Notes under the pieces: generated by a model
The model's input: the letters and a program-made list of their open reading frames with translations, nothing else
What the model was told of the DNA's origin: nothing
Database searches by the model: none
Translations under genes and position numbers: made by a program
Shown here: in pieces, positions 1 to 6,074 of the stretch
How the letters are laid out: each line of letters opens with the position of its first letter
Numbering within the stretch: position 1 is the first letter of the stretch
Source: 40CM-4-65-16 sp035279785
GTDB taxonomy: Bacteria; Chloroflexota; Dormibacteria; Dormibacterales; Dormibacteraceae
Length of the DNA: 7,883 nt
Direction of reading: 5' to 3'
Assembly: GCA_035279785.1 (NCBI GenBank)
Contig: DATEHC010000113.1
Coordinates: 1-7,883, forward strand

Positions 1-63
1 CCGGACGGCATCTTCCCGTCGCTGTCCGTCTTGCCAGGAGTGGAAGAGCAACCCACCGGCTGA
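1..63 (+). CDS. Possible 3' end of an upstream gene (partial)
   Basis: The first reading frame is open from base 1 and ends at TGA 61-63, giving a 20-residue tail ending in EEQPTG. It could be the C-terminus of a gene that begins before the window. The piece is too short to assign to a family. Frame 2 is also open here and runs into the next gene, so an open frame alone is weak evidence. If real, it lies 16 bases upstream of the transporter and on the same strand, which would allow co-transcription. Confidence 0.3.
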   Translation, partial: PDGIFPSLSVLPGVEEQPTG

Positions 64-79
64 GGTTCAATGTAGGCCG

Positions 80-1075
80 ATGGCTACAAACCAACGGGCC
101 GCCGGCCTGAGCGTCGACCGGATCTCCGTCGTCCTGGTGGCGATCGCCGCGACGATGTGGGCCTCGGACGCCTACTTCCGCAGCAAGCTCACGCACCTCG
201 CCCCGACCGAGATCGTCGTTGCCGAGGACGCGCTGATCACGCTGTTCCTGCTGCCGGTCCTGATCCGCAGCATCGGCGAGCTGCGCAAGCTGGGTCCCCG
301 CGGGTGGCTCGCCGTCGGGCTGATCGCGGTGGGCGCCCAGGCGCTGGCGACGATCCTCTTCACGGCCTCGTTCCAGGCGGCGCTCAAGCACGGCGTGCTC
401 GCCGAGACCTACGTGCTGCAGCAAACCCAGCCGCTCATCGCGATGCTGCTGGCCTGGCTCATCCTCGGCGAGCGCCGGCGGCCGTGGTTCTGGGGTGCGG
501 TTCTCGTGGCCGTCGTGGGCGTGTACTTCGTCTTCAACGGATCGGACCTGACCGCTCCGCTCAAAGCACTTCAGAACGGCCGGTTCGAGGTTGGCCTTCT
601 GGCACTCGGCGCGGCGTTCTTCTGGGCCAGCGGCACCGTGCTCGGCCGCTTCGCGCTCAGCTCGATCAGCTTCTGGAGCATGACCTCGCTGCGCTTCACG
701 CTTGCGCTGCCGGTGCTGATCGTCATCAACCTGGCGCAGTCGGGCCTTTCCGGGTTTTCGCACTACACCGTCGGCGACTTCGTGCCGAACCTTCTCGCGA
801 TCGCGTTGATCCCCGGCCTGCTCGCTCTGCTCCTCTACTACTTCGCGCTGGCCCGAACACCTGCGTCGCTCGCCACCATCGCGGAGATGGCTTACCCTGT
901 CGCGGCCACGCTGATCGCCTCGGCTCCGCCTCCGTGGGGGTTCAATTTGCCGGTTTACCCTGTACAGATCATCGGAACGGCGCTGCTGATCGGGGTGATC
1001 ATCGTGCTGAACCTGACCAAAGACAGGCGAGGGGAAGCATCGCCGGTGACCACTTTGAAGCTCGCGGAGGGGTGA
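80..1075 (+). CDS. EamA/DMT-superfamily transporter
   Basis: This is a 331-residue integral membrane protein of the drug/metabolite transporter superfamily (EamA type, RhaT/YdcZ-like relatives), probably moving a small metabolite across the cytoplasmic membrane. It has the family's usual length and two-repeat layout. About five helices lie in residues 15-153 and five more in 171-311, each half being one EamA repeat. Typical marks are the early MWASDAYFR stretch, the QQTQPLIAMLLAWLILGER stretch ending the first repeat (near 114-132), and an equivalent AEMAYPVAATLIA stretch (near 267-279) in the second. The start is ATG at 80; the ribosome site before it is weak (TAGG). Frame 2 stays open upstream, so a longer start outside the window is possible, but the residues it would add look non-coding. 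Its stop is one base before the next ATG, so the two genes are probably co-transcribed. The substrate cannot be told from sequence. Confidence 0.92.
   Translation: MATNQRAAGLSVDRISVVLVAIAATMWASDAYFRSKLTHLAPTEIVVAEDALITLFLLPVLIRSIGELRKLGPRGWLAVGLIAVGAQALATILFTASFQAALKHGVLAETYVLQQTQPLIAMLLAWLILGERRRPWFWGAVLVAVVGVYFVFNGSDLTAPLKALQNGRFEVGLLALGAAFFWASGTVLGRFALSSISFWSMTSLRFTLALPVLIVINLAQSGLSGFSHYTVGDFVPNLLAIALIPGLLALLLYYFALARTPASLATIAEMAYPVAATLIASAPPPWGFNLPVYPVQIIGTALLIGVIIVLNLTKDRRGEASPVTTLKLAEG
1066..1070 (+). promoter_or_regulatory. Strong Shine-Dalgarno for the SRPBCC gene
   Basis: GGAGG lies inside the 3' end of the transporter gene, six bases before the ATG at 1077. It is one of the best ribosome binding sites in the window. 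It fixes the start of the SRPBCC gene and supports translational coupling across the TGA-G-ATG junction. Confidence 0.8.
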
Positions 1076-1076
1076 G

Positions 1077-1505
1077 ATGGCTCGCGAATACGGAACGTCG
1101 GTCGAGACCACCGCGTCGCCGGACAAGGTCTGGTCCATCTGGTCGGACATGTCGACCTGGGGGCAGTGGAACCCGAACGTCACGACCATGGACTGGTCGG
1201 GCGGGTTCAGCTCGGGTACGAGCGGCGTGATGAACACGCCGTCCGGGCAGCACCACAAGATGCAGCTGGTCGACGTTCAGCCGGGTCGCGGGTTCGCGCT
1301 CTTGACGAAGGTCGTCCCGGGAACGCAGTTCCGGTTCAACTGCCGGATCGAGCCCGCGGGCGGGAAGACGAAGATCAGCCAGACCGTCGAGGTCGGCGGT
1401 CCCCTCGGACCCGTGATGGGCGGGATGCTGGGGCCTCAGGTGTCGAAGGAGTTCGGCGTGCTGCTCCAGAACCTGGCAAAGAAAGCCGAGGGCGCCGCTA
1501 CATAG
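1077..1505 (+). CDS. SRPBCC-family (polyketide cyclase/START-like) protein
   Basis: This 142-residue cytosolic protein has the layout of the SRPBCC/polyketide_cyc2 ligand-binding fold. It opens with a beta strand (EYGTSVETTASPDKVWSI), then a helix and the hallmark DMSTWGQWNP (about residues 24-33). Successive beta strands follow, including FRFNCRIEPAGGKTKISQTVEV, and a long C-terminal helix closes the hydrophobic pocket (VSKEFGVLLQNLAKKAE). Length is normal for a single-domain member. Such proteins bind hydrophobic small molecules or act as cyclases or hydrolases, but the family is functionally broad and no specific role can be given. It follows the transporter by one base, with a strong ribosome site, so it probably shares that transcript. 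Its TAG stop lies in a palindrome shared with the converging gene. Confidence 0.9.
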   Translation: MAREYGTSVETTASPDKVWSIWSDMSTWGQWNPNVTTMDWSGGFSSGTSGVMNTPSGQHHKMQLVDVQPGRGFALLTKVVPGTQFRFNCRIEPAGGKTKISQTVEVGGPLGPVMGGMLGPQVSKEFGVLLQNLAKKAEGAAT

Positions 1506-1515
1506 CGCTACATAG
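1496..1515. repeat. 10-bp tandem duplication holding both convergent stop codons
   Basis: The decamer CGCTACATAG occurs twice with no gap (1496-1505 and 1506-1515). The junction creates the perfect palindrome TAGCGCTA at 1503-1510. Its left TAG is the stop of the + strand SRPBCC gene, and its right CTA is the TAG stop of the - strand membrane protein gene. Each gene stops within its own copy of the repeat. No GC-rich hairpin with a T-tract was seen here, so there is no evident intrinsic terminator between the converging units. Confidence 0.85.
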
Positions 1516-2005
1516 ATAAGGACGCGCGAGCGCGCCGCTCCCGATAGGCGGCGGTAGCGCGGCGCCAGCTGAGCGCGGCGCCGGCGACGGTTATCAGCAG
1601 GAAGGCGGCGAGGGCGAGCGCGAGCAATACGTCGCCCGCCTTGGCGGCGGCCACTCCCGAAACCAGCGGCGCCCAGTCGACGGTCGCGGCGCCGTTCAGC
1701 CATGCGACCACGCCCAGGGCGAACGCGATCGTCACGAGCGTCCAGCGCTTCTCGCCGCGTGACATCTGCGACAGGTCGAAGCGCCGCTGCCTCGGCGACA
1801 CGCTGATCCCGCCGAGTCGAGTGAGCAGAACGATCCAGACCGCGAGCATCACGAGGCCGATGGCCAGGGCGATCCAGGGGTAGGCGGTCTTGTCCATGGG
1901 CGAGAGGTCGAACGAGCCGGCCCACGCTGCCATGGGCAGAAACCAGATGACGCTGGAGAGCGCCGCGAATCCAGTCCGGCCGAGACGGTCGACGAGCTCG
2001 TTCAT
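1508..2005 (-). CDS. Four-helix integral membrane protein, unknown function
   Basis: This 165-residue hydrophobic protein has four predicted membrane helices, at about residues 12-30, 42-63, 88-106 and 124-147. A polar, basic loop lies between helices 2 and 3 (SPRQRRFDLSQMSRGEKRW), and a strongly basic tail follows helix 4 (WRRATAAYRERRARAS). I do not recognise a named family. The frame is open further upstream, but that part is low-complexity Arg-rich sequence antisense to coding logic and overlaps the SDR gene. I chose ATG 2003-2005 because it forms an ATGA overlap with the SDR stop and is directly followed by helix 1. It is the last gene of the dienelactone hydrolase-SDR operon and is probably translated by coupling. 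A helper or membrane anchor for the upstream enzyme is possible but is inference only. Confidence 0.8.
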   Translation of the reverse strand: MNELVDRLGRTGFAALSSVIWFLPMAAWAGSFDLSPMDKTAYPWIALAIGLVMLAVWIVLLTRLGGISVSPRQRRFDLSQMSRGEKRWTLVTIAFALGVVAWLNGAATVDWAPLVSGVAAAKAGDVLLALALAAFLLITVAGAALSWRRATAAYRERRARASLSM

Positions 2006-2772
2006 GACAGCGGGTACGCCTCCGCGAGGTACTGGGCGAACGTGATCTTGCCACTCCTGTGCTCCGGTGCGAGGAGCTTGCCTTCGGCGAACTGTTTGCT
2101 GAACTTGAACGGCATCGGAAGGTTGACCAGCCTGCGCGTTTCCTTGCGCGCGAGAAGCCACGACTCGGCGATCGACTTGAAATCGTGGACCTCGGGGCCG
2201 CCGAAATCCTCGAGCATCCCCGCGGGCTGACCCTGCACGATCTCGACGAGCTTGTCCGCGACCTCGCGTGCGTCGACCGGTTGGTACTTCCACTCAAACG
2301 GAATGGATGTGATGCCGGGGACCCGCGAGAAGCCTTGCAGCAGGATCTCCATCAGCCCATGGAACTGCGTGGCGCGAAGGATCGACCAGGGCACGTCGCC
2401 CTGCTTGACCAGCGCCTCGACCGCGCGCTTGGTCGCGTAGTACGGGTAGGCGACGTCGTCGATGCCGACGATCGAGATGTAGACGATGTGCTTTATCCCT
2501 GCGCGCTTCGCAGCGGCGAGGAGGTTTCGGGTGCCCTTGACGTCGCCCCGGCTGCGCAACGACTGGTGCGCCTCGGTGGCGGCGTGCACGATCGCATCCA
2601 TTCCCGACACGGCACGGTCGAGGTTCAGGCCTGTCTTCAGGTCACCCTGCACCGCATCGACGTGGCCGCGCGGATGTCGGCAGTAGATGCGGGCGCGATG
2701 TCCCTGCTGGCGCAGCCGCATCACCACGTGCCTGCCCACCGATCCCGTGCCGCCGGCCACGAGCACGTTCAC
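2002..2772 (-). CDS. Atypical SDR / NmrA-like NAD(P)-binding oxidoreductase
   Basis: This is a 256-residue Rossmann-fold protein of the extended or atypical short-chain dehydrogenase group (NmrA/YwnB/SDR_a5-like). The N-terminal MNVLVAGGTGSVGRHVV carries the dinucleotide-binding GxxGxxG motif at Gly7, Gly10 and Gly13. AIVHAAT (60-66) follows the usual acidic strand, and IKHIVYISIVGID (93-105) leads to a YxxxK pair at Tyr111 and Lys115. The C-terminal half (about 128-256) is a substrate-like lid with FHGLMEILLQGF and PVDAREVADKLVEI, typical of this family. The gene starts with GTG at 2770-2772, eight bases after the hydrolase stop. An AGGAG lies upstream, though about 12 bases away. It overlaps the following membrane-protein gene by four bases. 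It may be a reductase, or an NADPH-sensing or quinone-linked protein. The substrate is unknown. Confidence 0.88.
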   Translation of the reverse strand: MNVLVAGGTGSVGRHVVMRLRQQGHRARIYCRHPRGHVDAVQGDLKTGLNLDRAVSGMDAIVHAATEAHQSLRSRGDVKGTRNLLAAAKRAGIKHIVYISIVGIDDVAYPYYATKRAVEALVKQGDVPWSILRATQFHGLMEILLQGFSRVPGITSIPFEWKYQPVDAREVADKLVEIVQGQPAGMLEDFGGPEVHDFKSIAESWLLARKETRRLVNLPMPFKFSKQFAEGKLLAPEHRSGKITFAQYLAEAYPLS

Positions 2773-2780
2773 AAGCAGAG

Positions 2781-3461
2781 TTAACTCCTGTTACCCAGCT
2801 TTTCTCCAAAGAACTTCAGCAGTCGCGACCAGGAGTCCTTCGCCGCCTCGGCGTTGTAGGTGCCCCTGGTGTCGTTGAAGAACGAGTGGCGGGATTGCGG
2901 ATAGACCTTGATGTCGTGGTCGACGCCGAACCTGGTCAGGGCTTCGTCGAGCGCGCGACCCGAGCGCGCTGTGAAGTCCTGCTCGGGGTATGACCCGACT
3001 ACGGCGCATGACCTTTTCGTGACGTCGAGCGGGCGCGGGTTGGAGCCGTAGAACGGCGCGATCGCCTTGAGCCGCGAGTCGGTGCACGCCCACGCGATCG
3101 CAAACCCACCGCCCATGCAGAAGCCGACCGCGCCAAGTCGCCGGGCGTCGACGTTCTTCATCTTCGCGAGCACGGTCAGCGCGCTCTTGAGGTCGTCGAT
3201 GCCGTAGCGGTTGACCGAGCCGCCCAGCGCGCCCGCCATGTAGCGCGCCATGCAGAGCGCGCGATTGCGGCCCGCGAAGAGGTCGACGGCCAGGGCCGCG
3301 TAGCCCGCGTCCGCGAACCGGCGAGTGACGTCTTTGATGTGGTCGTTGAGGCCGTAAGCCTCGTGGATGACGACGACGCCGGGATGCGGTCCATTGCCGT
3401 CCGGGGTGGCGAGATAGCCTCCCCCCTTGAGCTCGCTGGTTGCGATTTCGCGCGTTTGCAT
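2781..3461 (-). CDS. Dienelactone hydrolase family protein
   Basis: This is a 226-residue alpha/beta-hydrolase of the dienelactone hydrolase (carboxymethylenebutenolidase, EC 3.1.1.45) family, normal in length. The Cys-Asp-His catalytic triad is visible. The nucleophile is Cys115 in GFCMGG, the acid is probably Asp162 in YPEQDF, and the base is His192 in SRHSFFND. Glu34 in HEAYGLN matches the conserved Glu that holds the resting Cys in true DLHs. Fold landmarks such as GYAALAVDLFAGR (53-65) and the C-terminal amphipathic helix are present. True DLHs open the lactone ring in chlorocatechol and related aromatic degradation, but many relatives act on other esters, so the substrate is not certain. 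It begins with ATG and no clear Shine-Dalgarno. It is the first gene of a three-gene operon and diverges from the tRNA gene. Confidence 0.9.
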   Translation of the reverse strand: MQTREIATSELKGGGYLATPDGNGPHPGVVVIHEAYGLNDHIKDVTRRFADAGYAALAVDLFAGRNRALCMARYMAGALGGSVNRYGIDDLKSALTVLAKMKNVDARRLGAVGFCMGGGFAIAWACTDSRLKAIAPFYGSNPRPLDVTKRSCAVVGSYPEQDFTARSGRALDEALTRFGVDHDIKVYPQSRHSFFNDTRGTYNAEAAKDSWSRLLKFFGEKLGNRS

Positions 3462-3500
3462 GGGTTGGTTGGGGTCAACGAAGATCCTAGCTGGGCTCGG

Positions 3501-3506
3501 TATTCT
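3501..3506 (+). promoter_or_regulatory. Possible -10 element for tRNA-Ala
   Basis: TATTCT lies 20 bases before the mature tRNA 5' end, a plausible place for the -10 box of the tRNA promoter. No matching -35 box is clear at 16-18 bases upstream. The 65-bp gap between the divergent dienelactone hydrolase and tRNA genes must hold promoters for both directions, but only this element stands out. Confidence 0.25.
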
Positions 3507-3526
3507 TTAGCTTCGTCGCGCGACGT

Positions 3527-3602
3527 GGGCCCGTGGCGCAGTTGGGAGCGCGTCTGACTGGCAGTCAGAAGGTCAGGGGTTCGAATCCCCTCGGGTCCAC
3601 CA
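3527..3602 (+). tRNA. tRNA-Ala (anticodon GGC), CCA encoded
   Basis: A complete 76-base cloverleaf can be folded by eye. The acceptor stem GGGCCCG (3527-3533) pairs with CGGGTCC (3592-3598). The D stem is GCGC/GCGC. The anticodon stem TCTGA/TCAGA has loop CTGGCAG, placing the anticodon GGC at 3560-3562. The variable loop is AGGTC, and the T arm is AGGGG-TTCGAAT-CCCCT. The discriminator is A, and CCA is genomically encoded (3600-3602). The third acceptor pair is G:T, the G3:U70 wobble recognised by alanyl-tRNA synthetase, which independently confirms the alanine assignment. It reads GCC and GCT codons, which are abundant in this GC-rich sequence. It stands alone: no other tRNA is in the window. 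Confidence 0.97.
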
Positions 3603-3614
3603 AATTTTCTTGCA

Positions 3615-4082
3615 ATGCCCAGCAAAGAATTCGTCCCCGTAGTGCCCGCGGGATTCGACATCGCCGGCAGCTTCAACGGCGTGACGACCGCCGTCGGCGC
3701 GGGCGGAGTGCCGCGTATTCGCTACCAGAGCGTCGGCATGAACTACAGGACGAAGGGTGTCGCGGCCTTCGTCATGAAGCAGGTGATGACGCGAGGCATC
3801 GGCGATGAGGTGACGCTGGGCAGCCTGCACTCGAAGCTTTCGATGGCGCTCATGCTGGTCGGTGCCCAACCCGAGACCGGCATCGTCGAGCGCCTCGACG
3901 ATCACCCGCTCGCGGGAATCGTCATGGGTCGCTACCTGCATCGCGCCACGAACGCTCAGCGCTACGGAGCGATGGGCCTGGTCAAGGCGCAACCTGGTCT
4001 CATAGAGATCCTCGTGACCGAGTGCGACACCGAGGCCGCGAGTCGCGAGCTGATCAACGCCGCGCTCGCCCCGTACCTCTAG
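3615..4082 (+). CDS. Hypothetical protein abutting the tRNA gene
   Basis: This 155-residue protein is one I do not recognise. It opens with MPSKEFVPVVPAGFDIAGSF, has a Gly-rich turn (VGAGGVPRIRY), and a mixed beta/alpha composition with no signal peptide or membrane helix. Balanced amino-acid composition favours this strand over the antisense frame, whose product is Arg- and His-rich with long improbable runs. The ATG at 3615 lies only 12 bases after the tRNA CCA end. The spacer AATTTTCTTGCA has no Shine-Dalgarno, so the message may come off the tRNA promoter and be released by 3'-end processing with a very short leader. The next in-frame Met (MNYRTKG, codon 42 region) would lose much of the N-terminus. 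Function unknown. Three bases separate its stop from the small ORF that follows. Confidence 0.7.
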   Translation: MPSKEFVPVVPAGFDIAGSFNGVTTAVGAGGVPRIRYQSVGMNYRTKGVAAFVMKQVMTRGIGDEVTLGSLHSKLSMALMLVGAQPETGIVERLDDHPLAGIVMGRYLHRATNAQRYGAMGLVKAQPGLIEILVTECDTEAASRELINAALAPYL

Positions 4083-4085
4083 CGC

Positions 4086-4166
4086 ATGCGGACCGACCGC
4101 CAGCGTTACCTGTGGGCGGTGTACGACGCGGCGATCATGTTCAAAGAGGGACGGGGGCCGGCTTAG
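4086..4166 (+). CDS. Small ORF or gene remnant, 26 codons
   Basis: An ATG three bases after the preceding stop opens a 26-residue frame starting MRTDRQRYLWAVYDAAIMFK and ending at TAG 4164-4166. The aromatic, amphipathic composition looks more like real protein than chance frame. It has no ribosome site of its own and could be translated only by coupling. Its last 26 bases overlap tail-to-tail with the 3' end of the LacI-like gene on the other strand. It may be a genuine small protein, the surviving N-terminus of a truncated gene, or chance. Confidence 0.25.
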   Translation: MRTDRQRYLWAVYDAAIMFKEGRGPA

Positions 4167-5019
4167 CGGTCGATTCGCGCACGGTCAGTGTCGGATCGAG
4201 AACCTTCTGCAGCGGCCCAAGCGTGTTCAGCGCGTTCATGCTCAGCACCAGCCGCGTCATCTCGCGACCCATATCCTCCATCGGCTGCCTCACGCTCGAG
4301 AGCGGAGGCTGGGTTGCGGTGGCCGGCGGCGAGTCGTCGAAGCCGATGATCGCGACGTCGTCTGGGATCCGCCGCCCGAGGGCTTGAAGCACCCACATCG
4401 CACCGATGGCCATCGCGTCCGAACCGGCGAAGACGGCATCGACGTCCTCGCACCAGCTGAGCAGTCGCGCCATCGCCATCTCGCCGCCTTCGCGGTTGTC
4501 CTCGCCGTGCTCGACCAGGTCGCCGCGGAGCGCGGCTTTCCACATCGCTTCTCGGTAACCCTCGAACCGGTCGAGGTGACGCGCCGTCGAGAGATGCGCG
4601 ATTCGTCGCCGTCCCTGCGCAATAAGATGCTCTGTCGCACTCCGGGCCCCGGCGTGGTTGTCGACGTGCACGAAGCTGATGTCGAGTCCGTTGCGCGGCC
4701 GGCCACCGATCACGACCGGGATGCCCCGGGACTGAAGTCGCTCTGGAAGCACCTCGTGGTCGACGGACCGCACGATGAGGACGCCGTCGACGTGCCCGCC
4801 GATCAGGTACTGCTCGAGCCGCGACGAGTCGGACGCGGACTGGGGGGCGAACAGGACCATCTGCAGTCCGTGGCTGAAGAGCTCGTCCGCGATTCCACGC
4901 AGGAGTCGCGGAAACGCGGGATCGTGAAACACGCTCCAGTCCGGATCGAGAACCACGACGCCGACCGACTCGCTGCGACCGGCGGCCAGCGTGGCCGCCT
5001 CAGGTGAGACCGCTTCCAA
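4141..5019 (-). CDS. LacI/GalR-family ligand-binding protein lacking the HTH
   Basis: This 292-residue protein matches the sugar-binding-protein-like (PBP1) effector domain of LacI/GalR repressors from the hinge onward. EAATLAAGRSESVGVVV (7-23) is the remnant of the hinge helix and first strand. HVDGVLIV (76-83), PVVIGGRP (101-108), HVDNHAGAR (118-126), RFEGYREAM (151-159), VFAGSDAMAIGAM (196-208), DVAIIGFDDSP (221-231) and SSVRQPMEDMG (241-251) are classical in order. Full-length members have about 330-345 residues; the missing 50 or so are the N-terminal DNA-binding HTH. It cannot be restored: an in-frame TAA lies 12 bases before the TTG start, and the two other frames of the 57-bp gap show no HTH. 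There is no signal peptide, so it should be cytosolic. It is either a decayed repressor or a stand-alone sensor. TTG is the only start that keeps the whole domain. Confidence 0.85.
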   Translation of the reverse strand: MEAVSPEAATLAAGRSESVGVVVLDPDWSVFHDPAFPRLLRGIADELFSHGLQMVLFAPQSASDSSRLEQYLIGGHVDGVLIVRSVDHEVLPERLQSRGIPVVIGGRPRNGLDISFVHVDNHAGARSATEHLIAQGRRRIAHLSTARHLDRFEGYREAMWKAALRGDLVEHGEDNREGGEMAMARLLSWCEDVDAVFAGSDAMAIGAMWVLQALGRRIPDDVAIIGFDDSPPATATQPPLSSVRQPMEDMGREMTRLVLSMNALNTLGPLQKVLDPTLTVRESTAKPAPVPL

Positions 5020-5030
5020 CTCGCACCGTT

Positions 5031-5059
5031 AGTAGAACTCGCCGGAACCCAGAGGTCAA
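5031..5059 (-). promoter_or_regulatory. Candidate promoter for the HTH-less LacI-like gene
   Basis: Reading the - strand, a -35 box TTGACC (complement of 5054-5059) is followed after 17 bases by TCTACT (complement of 5031-5036). TACTAA, at 19 bases, is an alternative -10. Transcription would begin near 5024, leaving a leader of only about five bases before TTG 5019, so the message would be nearly leaderless. The -35 match is good and the -10 moderate (4 of 6). If active, the gene is expressed apart from the pca operon upstream. Confidence 0.4.
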
Positions 5060-5076
5060 GCCGCAGCTTCCGTCCG

Positions 5077-6057
5077 TCAGCTGACCTTGTGCTCGAGTGA
5101 TGCCGGCCGGGACCATAAGGTCGCGCCAAGCCGGATGTTCCGGAACACCTCTTCGCTCACCAGGAACCCGGCGAAGATCAGCACCAGGCCAAGGAACTCG
5201 CCGAGGAAGAACGACCATGTCACGCCGAAGCGGTTCAGGCTGCTCGTGACTCCGGGGATCAGAGCGCCGACGGCGATGAGAATCGTCGCCGGGACGCGGG
5301 AGTTGAGCCGGCCTTGCATCAGCGCCGCGATCGCTCCCGGTAGTGACACGAAGAAGTTGGCGACGATCGCAACGATGCCGAGCCGCGCCTGCACCGCGCG
5401 CTTCTTCGGCATGTAGATGTACGCCGAGTAGAGCGCGCCGAACACCAGCGCCAGCCCGCCGCCGGAGTTGAACGGCACGCTGCTTACTCGCAGGTATCCG
5501 GGGAAGCCGGACGCGACCGGCGCGTGGGTCGTCGGATCGATCGCCACCCTGGTCACCGCGGCCGAGAAGACGAGCACGGCGACGGTCAGCGTTCCGGCCA
5601 CGAGGAAGGCCATCGCCACGTGGCCCTGCAGCTCTCGCCGGCACCAGGTGGCGAGCGCGATTGCCGCCCCAGCCACGAGTGCGGTCGCCAGCGCGATGTA
5701 GCCCGCCATCGCCGACCCCACATATTTAGAGGTCGCGAGGAGCGAAAACAGGCCCCCAAGCGCCACCGATGCGGCGACGAAGTACCCGAATCCGGTCTTG
5801 TTCAGAAGGTAGAGCGTGCCCGCGCCGAGGTACGCGGGGACGAGAAACGCCCCCACCAGGTACCAGGTCCGGTAGAGGCCGGCGCTCCAGCCGAACGCGC
5901 CCCCGAGAAACTCGCAGCCGGTCGCGATCCCGTACCAGAGCAGCCCGATCGACCAGACGAGCTGGAACGTGTGGCGCCGCTGCCACCACTGGTCGAAGAC
6001 CATCGCCCCAAACGCAAAACTCAGCAGCGCCGAGAGAAGCGGGAGCGCAACGTTCAC
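5077..6057 (-). CDS. Multi-helix membrane protein downstream of pcaG, unknown family
   Basis: This 326-residue integral membrane protein has about ten predicted helices, at roughly residues 3-22, 31-52, 67-87, 91-109, 117-137, 146-168, 201-216, 226-247, 257-275 and 281-303. A polar loop of about 30 residues precedes helix 7 (VAIDPTTHAPVASGFPGYLR), and a short tail contains EEVFRNIRLG. The aromatic segment FDQWWQRRHTFQLVWSIGLLW near the N-terminus is distinctive. I do not recognise a named transporter family, and no sensor kinase, cyclase or HTH domain is attached. It starts with GTG 17 bases after the pcaG stop on the same strand, with no clear Shine-Dalgarno, so it is probably the third gene of the pca operon. 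The context suggests uptake or sensing of an aromatic acid or its product, but this is inference only. Confidence 0.82.
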   Translation of the reverse strand: MNVALPLLSALLSFAFGAMVFDQWWQRRHTFQLVWSIGLLWYGIATGCEFLGGAFGWSAGLYRTWYLVGAFLVPAYLGAGTLYLLNKTGFGYFVAASVALGGLFSLLATSKYVGSAMAGYIALATALVAGAAIALATWCRRELQGHVAMAFLVAGTLTVAVLVFSAAVTRVAIDPTTHAPVASGFPGYLRVSSVPFNSGGGLALVFGALYSAYIYMPKKRAVQARLGIVAIVANFFVSLPGAIAALMQGRLNSRVPATILIAVGALIPGVTSSLNRFGVTWSFFLGEFLGLVLIFAGFLVSEEVFRNIRLGATLWSRPASLEHKVS

Positions 6058-6074
6058 GAGCTCAGTCTAAGAAT

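Noticed and set aside
1508..2293. A longer 261-residue version of the four-helix membrane protein
   Set aside because: The extra 96 residues are Arg-rich, without structure, and lie wholly inside the SDR gene. The ATGA overlap at 2002-2005 gives a far better start.
999..2297. A 432-codon - strand frame
   Set aside because: It is Arg/Ser-rich, antisense to the SRPBCC gene and out of frame with the membrane and SDR genes, as expected for high-GC shadow frames.
2059..2784. A 241-codon + strand frame antisense to the SDR gene
   Set aside because: The opposite strand has a clear GxxGxxG and YxxxK Rossmann protein; this frame shows no family features.
3472..3477. TTGACC on the - strand as the -35 of the dienelactone hydrolase operon
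   Set aside because: A -10 box at normal spacing would fall inside the coding sequence, so it cannot serve the ATG at 3461.
3527..3660. The tRNA 3' end as an integration (att) site of a mobile element
   Set aside because: No integrase gene and no second copy of the tRNA 3' end were seen in the window, and flanking genes look like ordinary chromosome.
3176..3676. A - strand frame of 166 codons containing GPEGIRTPDLLTASQTRSQL
   Set aside because: This is the antisense translation of the tRNA gene, a well-known source of false proteins in databases. The rest runs antisense to or out of frame with the dienelactone hydrolase.
3533..3808. A + strand frame starting MAQLGARLTGSQKVRGSNPL
   Set aside because: It is the sense translation of the tRNA itself, another familiar artefact, followed by an out-of-frame reading of the 155-residue gene.
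4384..5007. A 207-codon + strand frame opposite the LacI-like gene
   Set aside because: The - strand encodes ordered, conserved LacI/PBP1 motifs. The + frame has shadow composition only.
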